A stretch of DNA of 64,000 bases from Polaribacter sp. Hel_I_88. GTDB lineage: Bacteria > Bacteroidota > Bacteroidia > Flavobacteriales > Flavobacteriaceae. The translations under genes and the position numbers were made by a program. Positions 34,352-42,181 of the stretch are shown here, piece after piece. The notes beneath the pieces were generated by a model. It was not told the origin of the DNA. It saw only the letters and a program-made list of their open reading frames with translations, and made no database searches. The stretch is taken from contig NZ_JHZZ01000001.1 in assembly GCF_000687935.1 (NCBI RefSeq), positions 1,612,001 through 1,676,000 on the forward strand. Reading direction: 5' to 3'. The first letter of the stretch is position 1; each line of letters begins with the position of its first letter.

Positions 34352-35689
34352 TTAATTTATATAGCCAGGATTTTGAGTTATAACTCCATTACTAGCTAAA
34401 ACTTCTGAATTTGGAATTGGAAAAACATGATAATTTGAATTGATTGTTTGTCCCATTTCAGCATCAACAGTTCCTGTTCTTACTAAATCAAACCATCTAT
34501 GGCCTTCAAAAGCTAATTCTAGTCTTCTTTCATCTTGAATAGCTTCTCTTATAGCTGATTGAGAAGTGATTGTTCCTGTTAAACTATTTAAACCAGCTCT
34601 ATCTCTAATGTCATCTAATAAAGGTAACACTGTTGTTGCAGGAGAACCAGTTTCGTTTAAAGCTTCTGCATATAATAAGATTACATCAGATAATCTTAGT
34701 TCTATAAAATCTTGTTCAAGAGTTTCATTATATTTATTTCCTACAGATAATGCAGGGTTAATAGATAAATCTTTTCTTAAGTCAGTTCCTCCTCCAGCAG
34801 CACTACTAGCATCAAAAGCAGCAGTTAAATCAGAATCTAAAGGGAAAAGTGATTTTGTATCACCACCTTCAAACCAACCAGCAAAATCTGTACCTGCTGT
34901 ATATGCAGAAGGAATAGAACTTGATATTTGAGTTGCAAAAATAATTTCAGAACTTGAATCATTAGTAACGTTTGCAAAATTACTTTCTAAAGAAATTCCT
35001 GCAGAACTAGCGCCACTTATAGCAGCAGCAAGTTGTGTAGCTGCTCCACTAAAATTACGCCTGTGCATATAAACTTTTCCAAGAAATCCTTGAGCAGCAA
35101 CTTTAGTTGCACGTCCACTTGATAAACCAGAATTATCTAAAGAAGCAATTGCGTCTTGAAAATCTGGAATTATTATAGTATTATAAATACCTTCTGCAGG
35201 TTGTCTTGCAAAAATAGTTAAATCTTCTGCACTTGGTGCTTCATCTAAATTAACAGGTACATCACCAAAAACCATTATAAGTTTAAAGTAAGATAATGCT
35301 CTTAAAAATTTTGCTTGTGCAATATCATTGGCTTGTGTTGAGTTATTAATTACATTATTTGCGCTTAATATTGATTTATACAAGTTACTGTAAAATGGAC
35401 GAAAAAATTGTTCAACCAAATCTCCACCTGCTAAATCCGAATTAAATCTGTCGAATGCAGGATAAGGTTCTTCATCCATCAACATATTATCTGCCCTAAA
35501 GTCTCCCATAATTGCTAATGGAGTTGCAGTTCCTGTTTGATAATGGTAAGCTGCATTTAGAACACCCGTTAAATCTGTTAAAGCACTTGCCTCAAGTTGT
35601 TTTGGAGGTGATTGATCTAAATCATTATCACAAGCTGTAATAAATAATACAACAGCTAATAGTATATATAAATTTTTCATTTTTTTCAT
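34352..35689 (-). CDS. SusD/RagB family outer-membrane lipoprotein
   Basis: 445 residues with a lipoprotein signal ending at Cys20 (VLFITACDND). A SusD-like alpha/beta body follows, with the typical FLRALSYFKLIMVFGDVPV and the C-terminal block IREAIQDERRLELAFEGHRWFDLVRTGTV...VFPIPNSEVLASNGVITQNPGY. It is the surface glycan-binding lid for the SusC channel encoded 11 bp upstream. The alginate lyases around it make alginate oligosaccharides the likely ligand. Confidence 0.92.
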   Translation of the reverse strand: MKKMKNLYILLAVVLFITACDNDLDQSPPKQLEASALTDLTGVLNAAYHYQTGTATPLAIMGDFRADNMLMDEEPYPAFDRFNSDLAGGDLVEQFFRPFYSNLYKSILSANNVINNSTQANDIAQAKFLRALSYFKLIMVFGDVPVNLDEAPSAEDLTIFARQPAEGIYNTIIIPDFQDAIASLDNSGLSSGRATKVAAQGFLGKVYMHRRNFSGAATQLAAAISGASSAGISLESNFANVTNDSSSEIIFATQISSSIPSAYTAGTDFAGWFEGGDTKSLFPLDSDLTAAFDASSAAGGGTDLRKDLSINPALSVGNKYNETLEQDFIELRLSDVILLYAEALNETGSPATTVLPLLDDIRDRAGLNSLTGTITSQSAIREAIQDERRLELAFEGHRWFDLVRTGTVDAEMGQTINSNYHVFPIPNSEVLASNGVITQNPGYIN

Positions 35690-35700
35690 TATTTTTCTAA

Positions 35701-38700
35701 TTAAAAATTAACATTTATACCAAGTGTAAAACTTCTTACAATTGGGCTGGCACCTTCTTGGTAACCGTAAGTTGTTGGTCCTGCATAACCTCCATTAGTT
35801 GTTTCTACTCCTTCAGGATTGTATGATGTATAATCGTCTCCAAATATGTATAGTAAATTAGTTGCTGCACCATAAACTCTAACAGAACCTATTCCTATTT
35901 TTTCGGTTAAATCTGAATCAAAAGAATACCCTAAAGTTAAGTTTCTCAAAGCTAAATAAGATGCATCTTGAATACCAGAACCATGTGCGTTTCTTGTTTG
36001 TTCATAAAATTTACCTGTAGCATCTTCAATACCATCATTATTAGCATCAAAACTAGATCTTAATCTACCACCAAATTGTGATTTCCAGTAAATAGGGTCA
36101 AGATTGTAAACTTCTGCACCTTGAGATCCTTGGAATTGCATCGATAAATCAAATTTCTTGTAGCTTAAATTAGTTGATAATCCCCAATAAAAATCTGGTG
36201 TTGCAGATCCTAATTTTACATAATCACCTTCTTCAGTTATTTGACCATCGCCATTTTGGTCTACAACATACCATTCAGAACTTCCAAATCCTATATTTCT
36301 TGATGGATCAGCTATATGGATTGGATCAACCTCTCCAGTTACTGCATAACCCCACATTTCACCAAGTTCTCCACCAACATAGTTTCTAAATTCTGGACCT
36401 CTACCACTTGGACCACCATAAACTTGTCTTGGTAACTCGTCTAACGCACCTAAACTAGTAATTTCTTGATTTACAGTTGATAGGTTACCATTTACACTCC
36501 ATGATAAATCACCTTTTTGAATTAAGTTTGTATTTAATTCAAATTCTAAACCAGAACTTGTAATATTTCCACGATTAAGTACAATAGATGGTGTACCAAT
36601 AACTTCAGTTACGCTTTGGTTAATTAGCATATCTTCAATATCAGAAGTATAATAATCTACACTAAATTTAAAACGATTGTTTATAAAACCAAAGTCTACA
36701 CCAAAATTGTTTTCTGTATTTGTTTGCCATGTTAAATCTGGGTTTACTACATCATTAGGGATTAAAAATCCAGTTCCAAAAACAGTTGGTGCAGTATTTA
36801 AGATACTTAAAGATTGGTAAGAACCTAAAAAAGAGGTTGTTCCTAAAGAACCAGTACTATATCTTAATTTTAATAAACTTACTACATCACTATCTTCTAA
36901 AAAAGATTCTTTATGTACATTCCAACCTAAAGAGAATGCTGGGAATGTTGCATATCTTTCATTAACACCAAATCTTGAATCACCATCTCTTCTTAACGAA
37001 ACAGATGCTAAATATTTATTATCATAAGCATAACTAACTCTACCAAAAACACTTCTTCTTGTTTGTTTAGCGTCAATTTCGTTGGTAATAACATCTGCAG
37101 GATTAAATTGACTATAATTTATTGGTACTCCAATAGGCACGTTAGTTCCTCTAGAACTCATTCCTTTAAAAATTGTATTTTGAAATTCAACACCAACTAC
37201 AGCAGCTATATCATGTTTTTCATTTATAACTTTTGCATAACTTAAAGTAGTTTCACTTAATACAGTAGATCTTTTTAAATCATCGATATCTAAATCAGAT
37301 TGATTTGAACGTTCACGAGAATCTGCCAAAGTTCCTTGATAATAGTAGTTTCTTGTATCTCTAATATCTACACCAAAAACTGTCTTAGCTTTTAAACCTT
37401 CTAAAATTTCATATTCTAAATAAGAACTAACATTTGCAAAAAATGTTGTTACACTTCTTTTTGCGTTGTCAAGTTTTGCTGCAGGACCAGAATCTCCTGT
37501 TCCCCCAATTCCATTTTGTCCTCTACCATAATGCCAGTCATGAGCTATGTCTCCTGGTTGTAATGTGTAGATACTTGAATTTATATTTCCAGTTCCTCTA
37601 TAACCTTCATCAAAAGATTGAGAAAATGCACTAGGAAGCCCTACACCTCCTGTAGAATTGAAAAGTGCTTGTCTTCTAGCATCTAAATCTTGTACAAATG
37701 CTATAGATGCATCTGTATGATAAATAGGGCTTATACTATATGCTCTTAAAAGATCTCTCATATCATGAGGTACAATATCTTGCTCACTATAATTTCCATT
37801 CATAGTTAAACCAGCCTTGAATTTATCACTTAATTCAGCATTTATATTTATACGTCCATTATATCTTTCAAAACCTTGCCCTAAAACAATACCATCAGTA
37901 TTTAAATATCCTAATGAAGCAAATACTTTAATTTTATCAGTTCCACCACTTATACTAAAGTCATGACTAGTTGAAGATCCACTTTTAAAAAGCCAATCCT
38001 CCATAGCTAAAACATCTGGAGCATTTTCATAAGCATTAATTCTATAAGCTAACAAAGCAGGGTTAACTTCGGAAGTGTCATAAGCATCAGATTGTAAATC
38101 TTGAGCCCATTCTCCAGCAGTTTTAAGCATTTCAATATCCCCTCTATATTTATTAGAGATACTTGTGTAACTATTATAACTAACTTGCACTTTACCTGTT
38201 TTTCCTTTTTTGGTAGTAACTAAAATAACACCATTAGCACCTCTAGAACCATAAATAGCAGCAGAAGCAGCATCTTTTAAAACTTCTAAACTTTCTATAT
38301 CATTTGGGTTAACAGTTGCTATACTTCCAGAAATAGGGTAACCATCAACTACAATTAAAGGACCTGTATCTCCTGATAAAGAAGAAGCTGCTCTAATTTG
38401 AATTTTTGGATCTGCACCTGGTTCACCACTTTGGTTTTGTATTAAAACCCCAGGTAGTTTTCCTGCTAAGGCTTCATCAACCCTTGCAGTTTGAATAGCA
38501 GCTAACTTTCCACCTCCTATTTTTGCAATTGCACCAGTAAGATGAGATTTTTTACGAGTACCATAACCTACCACTACAATTTCGTCTAATTGACTAGAAT
38601 CTTCTATCAAAGTTACATTAATTGTAGATTGGCCATTAACAGCTATTTCTTGAGTTTTAAAACCTAAATAACTAAAAACTAAAATAGCATCTGCGTTTTT

Positions 38701-38895
38701 AGTAGTAATTGTATAATTACCATCAAAATCTGAAGTTGTTCCTATGCTAGTTCCTTTAACTTGAATAGTAACCTCAGGAATTCCTCCTGTATTATCTTTT
38801 ATTACTCCAGTAATTTTTTGCTGAGAGTAAGCAAAAAGCGATGCTATTAAAAATAAGCATGTACTAATTTGTTTAATGAATTTGTTTTTTGACAT
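35701..38895 (-). CDS. SusC/RagA family TonB-dependent transporter
   Basis: 1064 residues. A signal peptide (to about residue 25) precedes a carboxypeptidase-D-like domain (KITGVIKDNTGGIPEVTIQVKGTSIGTTSDFDGNYTI), the plug (about 110-230, with VDEALAGKLPGVLIQNQSGEPGADPKIQIRAASS and ESLEVLKDAASAAIYGSRGANGVILVTTK) and a 22-strand barrel ending in Phe (LGINVNF). It imports oligosaccharides across the outer membrane with the adjacent SusD. Its promoter carries three operator copies. Confidence 0.94.
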   Translation of the reverse strand: MSKNKFIKQISTCLFLIASLFAYSQQKITGVIKDNTGGIPEVTIQVKGTSIGTTSDFDGNYTITTKNADAILVFSYLGFKTQEIAVNGQSTINVTLIEDSSQLDEIVVVGYGTRKKSHLTGAIAKIGGGKLAAIQTARVDEALAGKLPGVLIQNQSGEPGADPKIQIRAASSLSGDTGPLIVVDGYPISGSIATVNPNDIESLEVLKDAASAAIYGSRGANGVILVTTKKGKTGKVQVSYNSYTSISNKYRGDIEMLKTAGEWAQDLQSDAYDTSEVNPALLAYRINAYENAPDVLAMEDWLFKSGSSTSHDFSISGGTDKIKVFASLGYLNTDGIVLGQGFERYNGRININAELSDKFKAGLTMNGNYSEQDIVPHDMRDLLRAYSISPIYHTDASIAFVQDLDARRQALFNSTGGVGLPSAFSQSFDEGYRGTGNINSSIYTLQPGDIAHDWHYGRGQNGIGGTGDSGPAAKLDNAKRSVTTFFANVSSYLEYEILEGLKAKTVFGVDIRDTRNYYYQGTLADSRERSNQSDLDIDDLKRSTVLSETTLSYAKVINEKHDIAAVVGVEFQNTIFKGMSSRGTNVPIGVPINYSQFNPADVITNEIDAKQTRRSVFGRVSYAYDNKYLASVSLRRDGDSRFGVNERYATFPAFSLGWNVHKESFLEDSDVVSLLKLRYSTGSLGTTSFLGSYQSLSILNTAPTVFGTGFLIPNDVVNPDLTWQTNTENNFGVDFGFINNRFKFSVDYYTSDIEDMLINQSVTEVIGTPSIVLNRGNITSSGLEFELNTNLIQKGDLSWSVNGNLSTVNQEITSLGALDELPRQVYGGPSGRGPEFRNYVGGELGEMWGYAVTGEVDPIHIADPSRNIGFGSSEWYVVDQNGDGQITEEGDYVKLGSATPDFYWGLSTNLSYKKFDLSMQFQGSQGAEVYNLDPIYWKSQFGGRLRSSFDANNDGIEDATGKFYEQTRNAHGSGIQDASYLALRNLTLGYSFDSDLTEKIGIGSVRVYGAATNLLYIFGDDYTSYNPEGVETTNGGYAGPTTYGYQEGASPIVRSFTLGINVNF

Positions 38896-38919
38896 AATTT
38901 TTATTTAAACGATTTTTTA

Positions 38920-38984
38920 TTGGTTTTCCAGATTGGTTAACCAGATTGGTTTTCCAAATATACGATTATATTCATATTAACAAA
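38920..38984 (-). promoter_or_regulatory. Triple alginate operator and promoter of susC
   Basis: Three 12-bp sites start at 38920 (TTGGTTTTCCAG), 38933 (TTGGTTAACCAG) and 38946 (TTGGTTTTCCAA), exactly 13 bp apart. The minus-strand -7 box TATATTTG (38955-38962) overlaps the third, and a TTTG (38981-38984) lies 18 bp further upstream. The first site begins 25 bp before the susC start codon. Confidence 0.8.
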
Positions 38985-39247
38985 ATTTTAATAGTATTTT
39001 TAATTTATTTGATATTCAGATACTTAGAATTAGTTTTTTTATATGAAAACTTACTTCCTTGTGTTTAAAGGGAATTTTGGGTTAATTTTACATATTTTTA
39101 GGGTAAAATAATTGATGTAAATTTTTTTTAAAATATTTGATTTAAAGGTCAATTTTAATCTAGATAAAGTAGAATTTGAGTTTGTTTTGAAGTTTTTATT
39201 GCAAATAAACTTTGTTTTATAGTTTATATTTCTTGATATAAATAGTG

Positions 39248-39277
39248 TATATTTGAAAATCTAAATTGGTTAACCAA
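39248..39277 (+). promoter_or_regulatory. Promoter box and single alginate operator before the lyase-like gene
   Basis: TATATTTG at 39248-39255 is followed after 10 bp by the perfect palindrome TTGGTTAACCAA (39266-39277), which lies at or just after the expected transcription start and 10 bp before the ATG. Confidence 0.75.
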
Positions 39278-39287
39278 TTATATTATT

Positions 39288-40382
39288 ATGAAAAATTTAC
39301 TATTTATACCTTCGTTTTTTTTATTTTTATCTCATTCAATAATGTCTCAAACATTATTATCAGCAGATGGAAAAACAGAAACATATGCTTTAATAAATTC
39401 GGTTTTAGCAAACCCAAATAGAGATGTTGTAGAAGTGCCAGATTGTAATCACAGCAGTTTTGGAAAACATATTACACAAGCTTTTGATAGCGAATTAAAC
39501 AAAAATGTCTTTTTATTTCATATACATGTAACTCCAGATAATGATCGTTGTAAAGCAGGTGTAAATGACAGACAGCGTAATGAGATTAAAACATATGGTG
39601 ATTCTCCAGAAAATTTAATTGCAAGAAATGGGGAAACCGTTCAATATAAATGGAAATTCAGATTGTCTGATACTTTTAAGCCAAGTGCTAGTTTTACTCA
39701 CATTCATCAAATAAAATCTGTTGGTGGGCCTTTTGAATCAATACCAATGATTTCTTTTACACTAAGAAAATCAAATCCAGATAGATTAGAGTTACGATAT
39801 ACTGCCACAACTGACCAAACAACTATTGCAACAGCAAATTTAGATTTGTTTAGAGGTAACTGGGTTTCAGTAACAGAAACCATTAAATTTAGTAATAATG
39901 GGAGTTATACTTTAGAAATTAAAAATATTGCAACCAATCAAATCATTTTAAATTATAATGCTACCAGTAAAGATATGTGGCAAGATGGAGCTGATTTTTC
40001 GCGTCCAAAATGGGGGATTTATAGAAGTTTAAATAACCAACAAGATTTGCAAGATGAAATTGTAAAATTTGCAGATTTTAGCATCGAAGAGAATCCAGCA
40101 ACATTATCTATTGTTGATATCAATATAGATGCTTTAAAGGCGAAAGCAGAAAATATTTTGTTGTATCCAAATCCTTCTTCTAAAGAAGTAGAATTTAAAA
40201 ATGCCAATTCAGATAATTATGATACTATTGAAATGTATGATTATTCTGGACGTAAAATGCCAATAGAAAAAAGACTAAATGATGATAAATTAGATGTTTC
40301 TGGTTTTGCTAAAGGATTATATTTTATCGTTTTTAAAAAAGATACTGTTACAGCTAAAGTTTTAAAGTGTTATGTAAAGTAA
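39288..40382 (+). CDS. Secreted polysaccharide lyase-like protein with T9SS signal
   Basis: 364 residues with a signal peptide to about residue 20. The catalytic-type beta-jelly-roll domain (about 25-268) has lyase-like motifs: RQRNEIK (95-101), HIHQIK (138-143) and KWGIYRS (241-247). These parallel the R-E, QIH and Y/K-containing strands of PL7, PL13, PL14 and PL20-type jelly rolls, but this is not a standard PL7. The C-terminal 75 residues (LYPNPSSKEVEFKN...LDVSGFAKGLYFIVF) are a type IX secretion sorting domain, predicting release or surface attachment. The operator places it in the alginate regulon. The exact family is uncertain. Confidence 0.7.
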   Translation: MKNLLFIPSFFLFLSHSIMSQTLLSADGKTETYALINSVLANPNRDVVEVPDCNHSSFGKHITQAFDSELNKNVFLFHIHVTPDNDRCKAGVNDRQRNEIKTYGDSPENLIARNGETVQYKWKFRLSDTFKPSASFTHIHQIKSVGGPFESIPMISFTLRKSNPDRLELRYTATTDQTTIATANLDLFRGNWVSVTETIKFSNNGSYTLEIKNIATNQIILNYNATSKDMWQDGADFSRPKWGIYRSLNNQQDLQDEIVKFADFSIEENPATLSIVDINIDALKAKAENILLYPNPSSKEVEFKNANSDNYDTIEMYDYSGRKMPIEKRLNDDKLDVSGFAKGLYFIVFKKDTVTAKVLKCYVK

Positions 40383-40455
40383 TCATTTAAAAATATTTAA
40401 GACAAGAAAGTTATCATTATGGTAACTTTTTTTATATTTGTTAAAATTATTTTAA

Positions 40456-40749
40456 GTGAAAATATTTTCGAGAGGAACATTAAGAGATTTTTGGGTAAAA
40501 CATAATAACTGTGAATTACAATTAAAAACTTGGTATCGTGAAACTGAAAAGGCCAATTGGTCTTCAATTAACGATTTAAAATTAGAATATCCAAACGCAA
40601 GTATTTTAAAAGATAATAGAATTGTCTTTAATATTAAGGGAAACGATTATAGACTTATTGTGAAATTTAATTTTGATTATCAATTAGCGTGGATAAGATT
40701 TTTAGGAACACATGCAGAATATGATAAAATTAATGCAAACGAAATTTAA
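40456..40749 (+). CDS. higB: HigB family mRNA interferase toxin
   Basis: 97 residues starting with GTG. It matches the HigB toxin family: IFSRGTLRDFWVKHNNCELQLKTWYRETEKANW, then NRIVFNIKGNDYRLIVKFNFDYQLAWIRFLGTHAEYDKI. Toxin-first order with HigA one base downstream is the normal layout. It sits between two alginate genes but has no operator. Confidence 0.9.
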   Translation: MKIFSRGTLRDFWVKHNNCELQLKTWYRETEKANWSSINDLKLEYPNASILKDNRIVFNIKGNDYRLIVKFNFDYQLAWIRFLGTHAEYDKINANEI

Positions 40750-40750
40750 G

Positions 40751-41107
40751 ATGAATATAAAACCAATTAGAAACGAAGCAGATTATCAAAATGCTCTTAA
40801 ACGTTTAGAAAAAATATTTGATGCCAAGAAAGGAACTATTCAAGGAGATGAATTAGAAATACTTGCAATTGTAATTAATAATTACGAAAATGAGAATTTC
40901 CCAATTGAAATGCCAGACCCAATTTCTGCTATCAATTTTAGAATGGAACAAATGGGCTTAAAACAAAAAGATTTGGTAGAAATGATTGGTTTTAAAAGTA
41001 GAGTGAGCGAAATAATGAATAAAAAAAGAAAATTGACTTTAGAAATGATTCGAAAATTAAATGCTCAATTACATATTCCTACAGAGGTATTAATTCAAGA
41101 TTACTAG
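40751..41107 (+). CDS. higA: HigA family antitoxin with helix-turn-helix
   Basis: 118 residues from the ATG at 40751, one base after the higB stop. An earlier in-frame ATG inside higB is less likely. The N-terminal half resembles HigA (IKPIRNEADYQNALKRLEKIFDAKKGTIQGDELEILAIVINNYENE), and the C-terminal half is an XRE-type HTH (INFRMEQMGLKQKDLVEMIGFKSRVSEIMNKKRKLTLEMIRKL). It overlaps the convergent oxidoreductase gene by 4 bp. Confidence 0.9.
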   Translation: MNIKPIRNEADYQNALKRLEKIFDAKKGTIQGDELEILAIVINNYENENFPIEMPDPISAINFRMEQMGLKQKDLVEMIGFKSRVSEIMNKKRKLTLEMIRKLNAQLHIPTEVLIQDY

Positions 41108-42069
41108 CTAATAAAACTATCAATAATCTTCATTACTATTAATCCATCTTTTACAGTACAAGGGTTTTCAGCTTTCTTTAAAAAGTAATTTACAGTAGCT
41201 TCAATCATGGGTTGTTGAATATTCTTTGGATTCGTAAAACTAAAAACTTCCTCTTTGTCATCCGAAGTTAAAAATACTTTTTCGCCATAAAATGAAAATG
41301 TAATTGTGCCTTTTGTACCGTAAATTTTACATTCGTCTTTGGTGTCTTTTTCGTTTGCGTTAAAATTCCAAATTCCTCTAAATTGAATTCCGTTTTTAAA
41401 GTTGATAATTCCGTTTACAATATTATCTACATTATCATTTTTTAAGGAATGGGAAAAACCTGTTGAGTTTTTAATGTCACCAAAATAATAATACATTAAA
41501 TCTAGTTGATGAGGTGCAATGTCATTAAAATAACCACCACCAGAAATGGCTGGTTTTAAACGCCAATGATTTTCAGTTTTGGTAATAATTTCATTTTCTT
41601 TCGATTGCAAAATTTGAATATCAGCAAACATAATGTCACCAATACTATTCGATTCAATAAGTTCTTTTACTTTTAAAAATGGCAGTAATTTTCTCCTATA
41701 ATGTGCCACAACAATGGTATCGTTTTCAGTTACAATGTTATGTAGTTCATCAGCTTCATCAGCATTCAATGTCATTGGTTTTTCAAGATAAATGCACTTT
41801 TTTGCAGCTAAACATTTTTTAGCTATTTCTAAATGTGAAGAAGGTGGAGTTGCAATATATACTGCATTTATATCTTTGTTTGCTAATAAAGCATCAATTG
41901 AATCATACCAAAAAGGCACATCATGCCTTTCTGCAAAATCTTTTGCTTTAGCAGCATTTCTTCTCATAACCGCTAATAGTTTTGAGTTTTTTACTTTATT
42001 AAAAGCGGGTCCACTTTTTACTTCAGCAACATCTCCTGCACCAATTATTCCCCAATTTATTGTGTTCAT
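41104..42069 (-). CDS. Gfo/Idh/MocA family oxidoreductase
   Basis: 321 residues. An N-terminal Rossmann domain with GIIGAGDVAE (residues 7-16) and the EKPM motif (YLEKPMTLNADEADEL) is followed by a GFO/IDH/MocA C-terminal domain (SGGGYFNDIAPHQLDLMYYYFG). The family oxidises or reduces sugars, polyols or cyclitols with NAD(P). No operator is present upstream, so regulation with the alginate genes is unproven despite its place inside the locus. Confidence 0.85.
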   Translation of the reverse strand: MNTINWGIIGAGDVAEVKSGPAFNKVKNSKLLAVMRRNAAKAKDFAERHDVPFWYDSIDALLANKDINAVYIATPPSSHLEIAKKCLAAKKCIYLEKPMTLNADEADELHNIVTENDTIVVAHYRRKLLPFLKVKELIESNSIGDIMFADIQILQSKENEIITKTENHWRLKPAISGGGYFNDIAPHQLDLMYYYFGDIKNSTGFSHSLKNDNVDNIVNGIINFKNGIQFRGIWNFNANEKDTKDECKIYGTKGTITFSFYGEKVFLTSDDKEEVFSFTNPKNIQQPMIEATVNYFLKKAENPCTVKDGLIVMKIIDSFIS

Positions 42070-42181
42070 TTTTATGATTTTTAGATCTCAAAGGGTTTTT
42101 AAAACTTTTGATTTCTTGCTAACTATTTAGCTTTTTGTTTTATGATGTTATTATAAGGTGTGGTTTATGGTTTTTTAAACA

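Larger units (their letters stand above)
38896..39287. other. Divergent regulatory region between susC and the lyase-like gene
   Basis: These 392 bp contain no gene. Operators and the promoter for susC lie at the left (38920-38984), and an operator and promoter for the rightward gene at the right (39248-39277). The middle 260 bp are AT-rich sequence in which I see nothing definite. Confidence 0.7.
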
